64,000 nucleotides of DNA from CAVRQM01 sp963723455 (GTDB taxonomy: Bacteria; Pseudomonadota; Alphaproteobacteria; Acetobacterales; Acetobacteraceae): NCBI GenBank assembly GCA_963723455.1, contig CAVRQM010000001.1, forward strand, positions 1,426,001 to 1,490,000, given 5' to 3'. The translations under genes were made by a program, and so were the position numbers. The notes beneath the pieces are model-generated. The model had not been told where the DNA came from. It was given only the letters and a program-made list of their open reading frames with translations, and did not search any database. This document shows, in pieces, positions 1 to 8,772 of this stretch. Position 1 is the stretch's first letter. Each line of letters starts with the position of its first letter.

Positions 1-1
1 G

Positions 2-802
2 TATGATTTCATGCAGAACGCGTTTGCCGCCGTGACGGTGGTGGCGATCGTCGCCGGCTGCGTCGGTTCGTTCCTGGTGCTGCGCCGCCAGGCCTTCGCC
101 GGGCACGCGCTCGCCCATGTCGGCTTCACCGGCGCCACCGGCGCGGTGCTGGTCGGCGTCCCGCCGCTCTGGGGGCTGGTGGCGCTGACCGTGCTCGCCG
201 GCATCGGGATGGGCCTGCTCGGCCAACGGCTGCAAGAGCGCGACATCGCCATCGGCATGGTGCTGTCGGTATCGCTCGGGCTGGGGCTGCTGTTCCTGCA
301 CTTCTTTACCGCGTTCGCGACCCAGGCGACCTCGCTGCTCTTCGGCAACGTGCTGGGCGTCGGTGCGCGGACCCTGTGGACGCTGCTGGGGCTGGGCGTC
401 GCAAGCCTGGCCGCGCTGGCGGCGATCTCGCGACCGCTGCTGTTCGCCAGCCTGCAGCCGGAACTGGCCGAGGCGCGCGGCGTGTCGCTGCGGCTGGTCT
501 CGGTGCTGTTCCTGGCCATCGTCGCGCTGGCGGTGGCCGAATGTGCGCAGATCGTCGGCGTGCTGCTGGTGTTCACGCTGATGGTCGGTCCTGCCGCGGC
601 GGCGCAGAAACTCACCACGCGGCTGGGCGCCGGCATTGCGGCGGCGGTGGCGTTCGCCCTGGCGCAGGCCTGGGGCGGGCTGGCGCTCGCCTACTGGACC
701 GACTGGCCGACGAGCTTCTGGATCACCGCGCTGAGCGCCGGCGGCTACCTGCTGGCCTCGCTGCCGCGGCCCGGCCTGCGCCGGCGTGCCCTCACGGCAT
801 AG
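2..802 (+). CDS. znuB: Zinc ABC transporter permease ZnuB (5' end outside window)
   Basis: Inner-membrane permease of the ABC-3 metal-uptake family, which moves zinc from a periplasmic binding protein into the cytoplasm. The protein is almost entirely hydrophobic helices. It opens with the family's N-terminal pattern YDFMQNAF, followed by FLVLRRQAFAGHALAHVGF, and the C-terminal half carries the conserved QIVGVLLVFTLMVGPAA stretch. The frame is open to the window edge and the methionine at 11 falls inside the conserved N-terminal motif, so I treat the true start as lying upstream. It converges on zur with an 11-bp overlap, which supports zinc rather than manganese as substrate. The ATPase and binding protein are expected just outside the window. 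Confidence 0.9.
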   Translation, partial: YDFMQNAFAAVTVVAIVAGCVGSFLVLRRQAFAGHALAHVGFTGATGAVLVGVPPLWGLVALTVLAGIGMGLLGQRLQERDIAIGMVLSVSLGLGLLFLHFFTAFATQATSLLFGNVLGVGARTLWTLLGLGVASLAALAAISRPLLFASLQPELAEARGVSLRLVSVLFLAIVALAVAECAQIVGVLLVFTLMVGPAAAAQKLTTRLGAGIAAAVAFALAQAWGGLALAYWTDWPTSFWITALSAGGYLLASLPRPGLRRRALTA

Positions 803-1265
803 CGGCGCAGCCTGCGCACATGCCTTCGACCTCGATCGTCGTCCTCGCCGGGCGGAAGCCGCGGCGCTGGGCGGCCGCGACCACCGCCTCGGCGATGCTC
901 GGCTCCTCCAGCTCCGCCACCGCCCCGCATCGGCTGCAGATCAGGAATTGCACGGGATGGGCGTGGCCGCCGCCCTCGGGACAGCCGATGAAGGCGTTGA
1001 GCCGCTCGACCCTGTGGATCAGCCCGTGCGCGAGCAGGAACTCCAGGCCGCGATACACGGTGGGCGGGGCGGCCCCCTTGCGGGTGCGCTTCAGGCGGTC
1101 GAGCAGGTCATACGCGCCGACCGGTCCCTCGGCGCCCAGGATCAGCGCCAGGATCTCCCGGCGCAGCTCGGTGAAGCGGACGCCGTCGCGCGCACAGGCG
1201 GTCGCGACCGCGTCCAGCCGCCCCTCGATTTCCCTCTGCCGCGTCGCCGTGTCACCGTGCCCCAT
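792..1265 (-). CDS. zur: Fur-family zinc uptake repressor Zur
   Basis: Zinc-responsive DNA-binding repressor of 157 residues. The N-terminal winged helix includes RFTELRREILALIL and TVYRGLEFLLAHGLIHRVE. The C-terminal metal-binding/dimerisation part carries two cysteine pairs, CSRCG and CAGC, the usual structural zinc site of Zur and Fur. I start at the ATG at 1265 (MGHGDTATRQ). A longer open frame begins at 1304, but its extra residues do not resemble the family. The start overlaps the start of the oppositely directed LytM-like gene (the two ATGs share one CATG). Its place beside znuB is the usual zur-znu arrangement. Confidence 0.88.
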   Translation of the reverse strand: MGHGDTATRQREIEGRLDAVATACARDGVRFTELRREILALILGAEGPVGAYDLLDRLKRTRKGAAPPTVYRGLEFLLAHGLIHRVERLNAFIGCPEGGGHAHPVQFLICSRCGAVAELEEPSIAEAVVAAAQRRGFRPARTTIEVEGMCAGCAAMP

Positions 1266-1758
1266 GGCTGTAGGATATAGTGTCGTCCTGGCCGGGCTTG
1301 CCATCGCCTCGGCGCTGCCCGGCGCGGGCCGGGCGGCGGCGCGACCCGTGTTGTCACCCCCGGTCAGCCCGGCCTGCGTGTCCTCGCCGTTCGGTCCCCG
1401 GCGGCTGGTAGTGCCGATCGCCGGCCATGCTCATCCCGGCATCGATCTGCCGGCCCCGGCCGGGGCCTATGTCCATGCCGCCGCCGCCGGCCGGGTGGTC
1501 GCCATCCGCCGGCGCGGCCTGGGCGGCCTGTGGATCAGCCTGCGCCACGCCGACGGTGTCGCCACGCTGTATGCCCATCTCGGCAGCGTCAGCCCCGCGC
1601 TGGCCGAAGGCAGCAGCAGCGTGGCCGCCGGCGAGGCGCTGGGCCGCGTCGGGCGGACCGGCATGAGCTTCGGGTCGCACCTGTATTTCGCGGTCACCAT
1701 CGACGGCCGCCCGGTCGATCCGCAACCGCTGCTCGGGGTGCGCGCGTGCGAACGCTGA
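1264..1758 (+). CDS. Exported LytM/M23-like peptidase-fold protein, one metal ligand replaced
   Basis: Small (164 residues) M23-fold protein with an N-terminal signal peptide (VVLAGLAIASALPGAG). It keeps the first metal motif of M23 peptidoglycan endopeptidases, HPGID, and the YAHLG histidine. The second HxH motif, normally HLHFEV, reads HLYFAV, so the zinc-ligand histidine is tyrosine. It is therefore either a catalytically inactive cell-wall-binding or activator domain, or uses an atypical site. The start is the ATG at 1264; no other ATG gives an intact signal peptide. It lies back-to-back with zur with overlapping start codons, so its promoter must lie inside zur. The fold is well supported; the function is inferred. 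Confidence 0.75.
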   Translation: MAVGYSVVLAGLAIASALPGAGRAAARPVLSPPVSPACVSSPFGPRRLVVPIAGHAHPGIDLPAPAGAYVHAAAAGRVVAIRRRGLGGLWISLRHADGVATLYAHLGSVSPALAEGSSSVAAGEALGRVGRTGMSFGSHLYFAVTIDGRPVDPQPLLGVRACER

Positions 1759-1849
1759 CCCCCTGCGCGGCCCGGCTGTCGCCGAACTGTCACGCGCCAC
1801 GGCATCGCGCATGCGGATAGGTGGTCGAGTGGTGAGCGGAGTGGTGCGC

Positions 1850-3904
1850 ATGGCTGGCTGGCGGGGATGGATCGCGGCGGCGGCGTCTGTCGCGGCCGCG
1901 GCGGGTGCGACGCCCGCCGCTGCGCAGGCGGCGCAGGTGGGGGCGCCCGTCGCCATGGTCACCGCGCAGCCCGATCCCGGCGCCGCCGAGACGGCCTATG
2001 TTGTGGACCCGGCCAGCGATGCCGCGCCATCGCGCGCGGCGCTGATCCAGGCGCTGCGCCGGCGGGTGCGATACGTGTTCGTGATCTTCAACGAGAACCA
2101 CTCTTTCGATAACGAGTTCGGCACGTTCCCCGGGGCGAACGGCCTGTATTCCGACGGGCTGCATGCGCGCGACGCGGCCCATACGCCGGGATTCGTGCAG
2201 ACCTATGTGGACCAGGCGGGCCGGAGCGAGACGGTGCAGCCGTTCCGCATCGGCCCGCAGCAGAACGCGACCGTGGTGGACAGCGTCGATCACAGCCATC
2301 CCGGACTGGCGCGCAAGCTGCGCGTGGTCGCCGGCGTGCCCACCATGCAGGGCTTCGCGCAGGACGAGTTCGCCCGCTTCGCCGCGCGCGGCGGCGACGC
2401 CGCGGCGGCCATGGGCCGGCAGTTCGCCCGACTGGTGATGAGCTATGTCGATTGCGACACCATCCCGTTCTTCTGGCAGTACGCCAGCCGCTTCGCCCTG
2501 TTCGACACCATCTTCGCCACCGAGGACACGCCCTCCACCCCGAACGCGATCGCCATGATCGCCGGCCAGTCGGGCGAGACCCAGTGGGTCAGGCACGGCC
2601 ATGCCGGCCGGGCGATGAGCGCCGGCGGCGCGTCGGCTGCGTCGCAGGCGCCGCCGCTGGTCAACGATCCGCAGCCGTACTGGGGTTCACAGTTCGACGC
2701 GACGCAGGACGGCCGCCAGCCTCGCGGCAGCAGCCTGGAGAGCTACAGGAACGGCAACATCGCCAGCAACCTGACATTCGCGACCCTGCCGCTCGCTTTG
2801 GCCGGCGACGGGATCACCGAGGCGATGGCGCAGGACCGCGCCGCCGCGCAGAACCAGGCGGATATCTCCCGCGACATCGCGTTCATCGCCTCGCGCCACG
2901 GCGCGCCGGTGACCTGGCGCTGGTATCAGGAAGGCTACGACCACGAGCCGAGCGACCCGCCGGGACCCGCCACCCATGCCAGCTATGTCAGCCACCACCA
3001 GGGACTGCAGTATTTCGGCTACATCGCCGACAATCCCGCCTTCGCCGGCAACCTGCGCGGCATGGGCGACTTCCTGGCCGACATGCGCAGCGGCAACATC
3101 CCCGTGGGCGGCGGCGTGTTCTACATCCGCGGCGGCTTCGGCAACCTGCAGCAGGCGACGCCGCCGATCCAGAACCCGCATTTCCCGGCCGAGCTGACGG
3201 ATGCCGACCGGCACGCCATCGCCACCGCGAAATCCGGCGACGATGACCATCCGGCATACAGCGACCGGCAGATCAGCGAGGCGATGGCCGCGCGCGTCAT
3301 CAACGCGATCGCCAGCCGGCCCGAAATCTGGGACCACAGCGCCATCGTCGTCACCTACGACGAATCCGACGGCTTCTATGACCACGCGATCCCGCGCATC
3401 CTGTCGTACGGGCCGGATGGCCTGCCGCTGGCGCGCGGCATCCGCATCCCGATGATCGTGATCTCGCCGTATGCCCGCGCGCATGTCGTTTCGCACGCCG
3501 AGGGCGACCACAACGCGGTGCTGGAGACCATCGAGGCGATCTTCGACCTGCCGCCGCTGGCCAGCCTGCCCGACGAGGCGCAGGCGCTGATCGCCGGCGA
3601 GGATGCGGCGTTCGACGGTCCGGACGGCTTCGTGCAGCACCATCTCGGACCGCGCGACATCAACTCGCCGCAGACCGACGACCTGCTGTCGGCGTTCGAG
3701 CCAAGGCGGCTGTCGGGCGAACTGCCGCCGCTGCCGGCTGGCTACGCGCTGATCCCGGACAGCGTCGTGAACACGCTGCCGCATTACGCCGGACGCGGAT
3801 GCGCCGCGATCGGCATGACTCCGGAGGACCGCAGGCAGCACCTCGCGACCGAGCCGCCGGCGCATTTCAACACGCTGCCGGCCACGCTGCCGCACTACAA
3901 CTGA
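1850..3904 (+). CDS. Secreted phosphoesterase (phospholipase C / acid phosphatase family)
   Basis: Exported member of the PF04185 phosphoesterase family (bacterial phospholipase C and AcpA-like acid phosphatases), 684 residues. The start at 1850 (MAGWRGWIAAAASV) is preferred over 1811 because a purine-rich site (GAGCGGA, 1834-1840) precedes it and it gives a compact signal peptide ending near AAAQAA. Family signatures are VIFNENHSFDNEFGTFPG near the N-terminus, DTPSTPNAIAMIAGQ, and the metal-binding VVTYDESDGFYDH, followed by EGDHNAVLETIEAIF. Likely substrates are periplasmic or external phosphomonoesters or phospholipids; the sequence does not separate these. The solute-binding protein starts 4 bp downstream, so the two are probably co-transcribed. 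Confidence 0.85.
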   Translation: MAGWRGWIAAAASVAAAAGATPAAAQAAQVGAPVAMVTAQPDPGAAETAYVVDPASDAAPSRAALIQALRRRVRYVFVIFNENHSFDNEFGTFPGANGLYSDGLHARDAAHTPGFVQTYVDQAGRSETVQPFRIGPQQNATVVDSVDHSHPGLARKLRVVAGVPTMQGFAQDEFARFAARGGDAAAAMGRQFARLVMSYVDCDTIPFFWQYASRFALFDTIFATEDTPSTPNAIAMIAGQSGETQWVRHGHAGRAMSAGGASAASQAPPLVNDPQPYWGSQFDATQDGRQPRGSSLESYRNGNIASNLTFATLPLALAGDGITEAMAQDRAAAQNQADISRDIAFIASRHGAPVTWRWYQEGYDHEPSDPPGPATHASYVSHHQGLQYFGYIADNPAFAGNLRGMGDFLADMRSGNIPVGGGVFYIRGGFGNLQQATPPIQNPHFPAELTDADRHAIATAKSGDDDHPAYSDRQISEAMAARVINAIASRPEIWDHSAIVVTYDESDGFYDHAIPRILSYGPDGLPLARGIRIPMIVISPYARAHVVSHAEGDHNAVLETIEAIFDLPPLASLPDEAQALIAGEDAAFDGPDGFVQHHLGPRDINSPQTDDLLSAFEPRRLSGELPPLPAGYALIPDSVVNTLPHYAGRGCAAIGMTPEDRRQHLATEPPAHFNTLPATLPHYN

Positions 3905-3908
3905 GACC

Positions 3909-4811
3909 ATGGGCGCGGCGATGACCGTCCCCACGCACGTCCCGGGCGCGGGCCGGGCAGCCTGCGTCGATAGGCGATCGCGCGCGCAGGGCGCTGCGCC
4001 GCATGCCGTCGCCCTGATCGCGGCGGCTCTGCTGGCAGCAACCATCCTGCCGGACGCGGCACGCGCGGGCCGGCTTGAGCGGGTGCGCCAGAACCATATC
4101 CTGCATTGCGGCGCTGCGCCGCGCTCGCACGTGGCCGAAGTCTCGCGCAGCGGCTTTTCCGGCGTCGCCGTCGATCTGTGTCGCGCCGCGGCGGTCGCGC
4201 TCGCCGGCCCGCGGACGAGGATCGCGTTCCGCCTGTATGACTCCGACCGCGCGTTCGACGCGGCGCGCCGGGGCGACGACGACCTGATGTTCCTGTCGCT
4301 CGGCGAGATCGCCGACGCAAAGCTGGCGGCAACCATCAGTCCGGGTCCGGCGGTGTTTGCGGCCGAGCTGTCGCTGATGGTGGCGCGGCAATCCACCGCC
4401 CGGCGGCCGCAGGATCTCGCCGGCCGGGCGATCTGCTTCATGGTCGCCAGCGACGCCCAGCGCGCGCTGGACGCGGCGTTCCGGGCCTGGCGCCTCGGGT
4501 TCATCCACATGGCGTTCGAGGAGGATGTGGAGCTGCTCGACGCCTACGACGTGCAGCGCTGCGCGGCGGCGGCCGGCGAGGCGACGGAACTCGCGCGCAT
4601 GCAGCGCAGTCCCGGCGTCAACCGCCTGTCCAGCCGCATCTTGCCGCAGCCGCTCGCCAGCTTTCCGATCATCGCGGCGACGCCGGCGGGCGACCCCGCC
4701 TGGTCGGCGCAGGTCGGGCTGGTTCTCGCCGCGCTGCTGCCGCCGGCCGGCTCAGGTGGACCGAAAGCGCCGCCACAGATCGGCGACATGCGCCAGCAGG
4801 CCGGCAGATAG
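3909..4811 (+). CDS. Periplasmic solute-binding protein, family 3-like
   Basis: About 300 residues with an N-terminal export signal (VALIAAALLAATILPDAARA) followed by the opening of a type-3 extracellular solute-binding fold. That opening includes RVRQNHILHCGA, then GFSGVAVDLCRAAAVAL, and the ligand-binding style DRAFDAARRGDDDLMFLS. Such proteins usually bind amino acids or small organic acids for ABC uptake. No permease or ATPase is adjacent, so it may be a stand-alone or accessory binding protein linked to the preceding phosphoesterase. Either the ATG at 3909 or the one at 3921 is possible. The last 60 bp overlap the convergent small membrane gene on the minus strand. Confidence 0.65.
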   Translation: MGAAMTVPTHVPGAGRAACVDRRSRAQGAAPHAVALIAAALLAATILPDAARAGRLERVRQNHILHCGAAPRSHVAEVSRSGFSGVAVDLCRAAAVALAGPRTRIAFRLYDSDRAFDAARRGDDDLMFLSLGEIADAKLAATISPGPAVFAAELSLMVARQSTARRPQDLAGRAICFMVASDAQRALDAAFRAWRLGFIHMAFEEDVELLDAYDVQRCAAAAGEATELARMQRSPGVNRLSSRILPQPLASFPIIAATPAGDPAWSAQVGLVLAALLPPAGSGGPKAPPQIGDMRQQAGR

Positions 4812-5022
4812 CCAGGCGCCGATGCCGCGCCAGCCGGCGCCGACCAGGGCCGCGCGCAGCGCCAGCAGCAGGAACACGCCGGCCAGCAGATTGGGCAGCA
4901 GATCGGCCGGGGCGACGCCGCGCCCGGTGCGACGCCAGGTACGCGCCCAGCGCCAGGGCTTCGACCGCCGTCAGCGCCACGATCAGATCGACGAGATGGC
5001 CGCTCGCGAACAGCCGGCTCAC
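4752..5022 (-). CDS. Small membrane protein downstream of bchO (one-base frameshift)
   Basis: Starts at GTG 5022, overlapping the bchO stop as GTGA, so it is the fourth gene of the bchI-bchD-bchO run. The first half reads MSRLFASGHLVDLIVALTA then VEALALGAYL, a membrane helix. Near 4935 the frame breaks. In the next frame the protein continues RRTGRGVAPADLLPNLLAG, another helix LLLALRAALVGAGW, and ends LLAHVADLWRRFRST at a TGA (4752-4754). The total of 271 bases fits one extra base (GG for G). The repaired product is about 89 residues with two to three membrane segments. I do not recognise its function; its position suggests a role in chelatase or pigment-complex assembly. The 3' end overlaps the convergent binding-protein gene. 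Confidence 0.6.
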
Positions 5023-5906
5023 GCGGCGCGCGGCGCGCGCTCGGCCATGCGGGCGATCAGCACCGCGACCTCGTCCGGCCGCTCCTCATGCGCCAGATGG
5101 CCCAGCCCGGGCAGCGAGACGTGGGCAGCGCCGCGCACCAGGGCGCGCACCCGCTCAGCCTGCGCCGGGGCGATGGTGCGGTCGTTGCTGCCGGTCACCA
5201 GCAGCAGCGACGGCGCCAGCCGCGGCAGGTCGCGCGCCAGCGGCGCCAGATCCCAGTTGGCCATCATCCCCAGCGCGCCCGCCGCATGCCCCGGGCTGCG
5301 CACCAGGCGTCGGTACAGCTCGACGCCGACCGGATCCAGCGTCGAGCCGGTCTCGCGCAGCAGCCGTTCGACCACCGCGCGATCCGCTCCGGCCCGCCAG
5401 GCGAACAGGCGCGGCACCAGCGGGTTGGCGAACAGCAGCTTGGCCAGCGGCGAGAACACCCGGCCGGCGCGGCCCTCGGGCGGCAGCAGCGCCGCGTTCA
5501 GGCCGACCAGCCCGGACGGCGCGATCAGCCCGTCCAGGCTCATCCGCGCCAGGATTGCCACGCCGGCCGAATGCCCCGCGGCCCAGTCCGGCCGGATGTC
5601 CAGCGTGCGCAGTAGCCCCGACACGGCGCGCGCCATGCCCGGCAGCGACAGCCGGTGCGGCGGCGGCATGTCGGTGAAGCCGTGACCGGGCAGGTCGGGC
5701 GCGACCACGGTGAACCGCTCGGCCAGCAGCGGCAGCAGGCCGCGCCAGGAATGGGTCGCCGCGCCGGTGCCGTGCAGCAGCAGCAGCGCCGGGCCGCCGC
5801 CCATCACCTGCACGTGCCAGCGCAGCCCGGACGCGGTCACGAAGCGGCTGGCCCGCCGGTTCGGCCAGTCGGCCCCGTCGCGGTCCCAATCCAGCGCGGC
5901 GGTCAC
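5019..5906 (-). CDS. bchO: Magnesium chelatase accessory protein BchO (alpha/beta hydrolase)
   Basis: Alpha/beta-hydrolase-fold protein of 295 residues found next to the magnesium chelatase subunits in phototrophic proteobacteria. Visible motifs are the oxyanion-region LLLLHGTGAATHSWRG, the strand VVAPDLPGHGFTD, the nucleophile elbow GHSAG, an acid region VTGSNDRTIAP, and the late histidine LPGLGHLAHEERPDE. It starts with GTG at 5906, whose GTGA overlaps the bchD stop, and its own stop overlaps the next start in the same way. This indicates translational coupling along the operon. The catalytic triad looks complete, though no substrate is established for the family. Confidence 0.9.
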   Translation of the reverse strand: MTAALDWDRDGADWPNRRASRFVTASGLRWHVQVMGGGPALLLLHGTGAATHSWRGLLPLLAERFTVVAPDLPGHGFTDMPPPHRLSLPGMARAVSGLLRTLDIRPDWAAGHSAGVAILARMSLDGLIAPSGLVGLNAALLPPEGRAGRVFSPLAKLLFANPLVPRLFAWRAGADRAVVERLLRETGSTLDPVGVELYRRLVRSPGHAAGALGMMANWDLAPLARDLPRLAPSLLLVTGSNDRTIAPAQAERVRALVRGAAHVSLPGLGHLAHEERPDEVAVLIARMAERAPRAA

Positions 5907-7625
5907 GCCGCGCGCACCGCGCGCGACATCGCCGCGGCATCGGCATGCGGCAGCGGCACGTAGCGGCCGCCCAGTTCGGCCGCCAGCCGTGCGGCCGCCG
6001 GATGCGGCTGCGGCGAGGTGTCCAGCAGCACCACCGAACAGGCTTGCGCGGCCATCAGCCGGGCCGCGGCGAGCGCGTCCGCCTCGGCCTGCGCCCGCCC
6101 GCCGGCGCCGTCGCGCGCGACATTGGCCCGGCCGTCGGTCAGCAGCACGACGGCCGGCGTCTGCCCGGCCCTGCGCACCAGTTCGGCCAGCGCCACCGCC
6201 GCGTCGATGGCGGCCGCGAGCGGCGTGCCGCCGCCGCCCGGCAACGCCGCCAGGCTGCGCCTGGCGCGCGCCAGCGAGCGGGTCGGCGGCAGCAGCAGTT
6301 CGGCGCCGCGGCCGCGGAACGCCAGCACCGCCACCCGGTCGCGGCGGACGTAGCAATCGGCAAGCAGCAGCTCGACCGCGCCCTTGGCCTCGGCCAGCCG
6401 GTGCAGCGCGGCCGAGCCGGAGGCATCGACCACGAAGATCGTCGTGGTCTCGCGCCGCTGCTCATGCCGGCTGACCCGGAAATCCGAGGCCTGGATCCGC
6501 ACCCGCGCCAACCCTGCCGCGCCGCGCAGGCGCTGCCAGGGCGCGGCGGCGCGCAGCGTTTCCATCAGGTTCAGCCGGCCGTCGCGACGCGGCATGCCGT
6601 GACGGACGCCCACCGGCCGGCCGCGCAGGCCGGAGTGCTGCCGCTGCCCGGCCCGGCCGACCGAGCGCGCCCGCACAGGCGCGGCTCGCGCAGCCTGCAA
6701 CGCCGCCAGCAGGCCGGGCGGGATCGCCGCCGCCGCGGCCTGCAGCACCACCTCGTCCAGCGCGCGATCGTCCTGGCGCCGATCCGGCGCATCCTCGGCC
6801 TCGGCGTCCTGCGCCGGCGGCTCGGCGCGGTCCGGTTCGGCGGGTGCCGGCAGCAGCCTCGCCCGCGGCGCCAGCACCAGCCGCGCGGCCAGCGCCGCAT
6901 CCTCGTCGGCCACCACGCGCCGCCCGGCCAACGCCGCCGCGGCGCGCGCGACCCGCAGCGCCAGCAGCGCCGCGCGCGCCGAGCCGACGCCCAGCGCCAT
7001 CGCGGTCGCGCACAGCGCCTCCAGCACCGCTTCGCCGGCATCGACCTGCGCCAGCAGGATCGCGTGCCGCATCCATCGCCGCCCGGTCCGGCATCGCGCC
7101 GCCGATTTCCTGCGTCCCGACCGCATGCAGATCGACATGCAGCGCCAGCCGGTCGAGCAGGGCGGCGTGCGGCCGTTCGTCCTCGCCGCCCTCGTCCAGC
7201 GCCACTACGCCAAGGCGCGCCGCGGCGCGGTCCGCCAGCCCGTCGCGCTCCATCGCGACCTCGCCGCAATCAAGCGCCGCGGTCAGGCGCGCCGCGGCGG
7301 CCGCGCCCACCCGCTCGGCCATCGCCAGCACCACGACGCCGCCATCGCAGTCCGCCAGGATCCCCCGCTGCGCCACCGGGCGCCCGGCGCGCAGCGTGGC
7401 GGCGAGGTCCAGGCCGCCCAGCACGCGCTCGTCGGTGGCGTGCAGCGGGATCCGGCGCAGCGGCACACCGACCGGCAGCTGCGCCCGCAGCAGCGCCAGC
7501 CAGGCGTCGCGCACCGGCCCGGGCAGCGCGCGCAGCGCCACGCCGCCGATCCCGGCCGGATCGAGCGCGCACAGCCGCGCCGCCAGCGCCGCATCCGCCC
7601 ATTGCGGCGACGGCGCGTGGCTCAC
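5903..7625 (-). CDS. bchD: Magnesium chelatase subunit BchD (one-base frameshift)
   Basis: BchD organises the BchI/BchH complex that inserts magnesium into protoporphyrin IX. The N-terminal AAA-like half runs from GTG 7625 (VSHAPSPQWADAALAARL) and includes VALDEGGEDERPHAALLDRL and ALHVDLHAV. At about 7060 the frame shifts: the continuation RILLAQVDAGEAVLEAL lies one frame over, and the total length (1723 nt) fits one extra base. The C-terminal half has an acidic/proline linker then a von Willebrand A domain with MIDAS residues in FVVDASGSAALHR and VVLLTDGRANVARDG. GTGA overlaps link it to bchI upstream and bchO downstream. Because bchO is intact, I favour a sequence error over real loss. Confidence 0.85.
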
Positions 7626-8715
7626 GCCGCGAACAGCTCCGCCACGGCGCGCTCGACCCGCGTGGTGGACACCGCCTCGTCCAGCGGGTTGCGGCGCAGG
7701 CGATGGCGCAGCGACGGCGCGGCGACGCGGCGCAGATGCGCGTCGCCCACCACCCGGTCGCCGTCCAGGCTGGCCAGCGCGCGGGCCGCGCGCATCAGCG
7801 TCAGTTCGCCGCGCAGCCCGTCGGTGCCGAGGCTGATGCACAGCAGCGCCGCCCGCTCCAGCGCCGCATCCGGCACCTCGATGTCCCGCAGCCGGATCTG
7901 CGCGGCCATGATGCGGCCGCGGATGGCCGAATCCGGTTCCGTCCAACGGGCAACGAACCCGGCCGGATCGCGCTCGAACGCATCGCGGCGGCGCACCACC
8001 TCGATGCGGGTCGGCAGATCCGGCGGCGTGCGGACCTCCACCGACAGGCCGAAGCGGTCGAGCAGTTGCGGGCGCAACTCGCCCTCCTCGGGGTTGCCGC
8101 TGCCGATCAGCACGAAGCGCGCCGGGTGGCGCAGGCTCAGCCCCTCGCGCTCCACCACGTTCTCGCCCGACGCCGCCACGTCCAGCAGCAGATCGACGAG
8201 GTGATCCTCAAGCAGGTTCACCTCGTCGATGTACAGGAAGCCGCGATGCGCGCGCGCCAGCAGCCCCGGTTCGAAGGCGCGCACGCCCTGCGCCAGCGCG
8301 CGTTCCAGGTCGAGCGCGCCGACCACCCGATCCTCGGTGGCGCCCAGCGGCATGTCGACCACCGGAACCGGCGCCATCCCGGCCAGCGGCGGATCGGCGG
8401 GCGGGCGCTCGCGGCACTCGGCGCACCAGGCAGTCTCGGCGCATCCGGATCGCAGCCGTAGCGGCAGCCGGCCACGACCCGCATCTCGGGCAGCAGACCG
8501 GCGAGCGCTCGCACCGCGGTCGATTTGCCGGTGCCGCGATCGCCGAACACCAGCACCCCGCCGACAGACGGATCGACGGCCGCGATCTGCAGCGCCAGCA
8601 TCATCTCGTCCTGGCCGACGATCGCCGAGAACGGGAATACCGGCCGCCGCAGGGCGCGGCCGGCCGCCGCAGGGTCACGAGAATCGAACAGGCCGCCCGG
8701 TCGCGCGTCATCCAT
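7622..8715 (-). CDS. bchI: Magnesium chelatase ATPase subunit BchI (one-base frameshift)
   Basis: AAA+ ATPase that powers magnesium insertion into protoporphyrin IX, the first committed step to bacteriochlorophyll. It starts at ATG 8715 (MDDARPGGLF). Visible are FPFSAIVGQDEMMLAL, the Walker A loop GDRGTGKS (residues 58-65), Walker B FLYIDEVNLLEDHLVDLLLD, the sensor-like VLIGSGNPEEGELRPQLLDRF, and the arginine-rich lid. Around 8440, after GCRYGCDPDAP, the frame breaks and resumes as ETAWCAECRERPPADPPLAG. The 1094-nt length fits one missing base. The first gene of a coupled bchI-bchD-bchO series, it follows the ferritin-like gene by 57 bp on the same strand. Confidence 0.88.
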
Positions 8716-8772
8716 CGGGCGACGTTACCGACAGCCGCGCGCAACCGCCAGCCGCCGGATCAGTCGTCGGGA

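Noticed and set aside
376..1263. Upstream extension of the LytM-like frame
   Set aside because: It overlaps znuB and zur antiphase and lacks any fold; the signal peptide begins at 1264.
5945..8461. 838-codon plus-strand open frame opposite bchD/bchI
   Set aside because: Arg/Gln/Ala-rich shadow without motifs; the opposite strand encodes clear chelatase subunits.
5903..8715. Loss of bacteriochlorophyll synthesis through bchI and bchD pseudogenes
   Set aside because: Single-base shifts of the same kind occur in lnt and many other genes, while bchO is intact; error is the simpler explanation.
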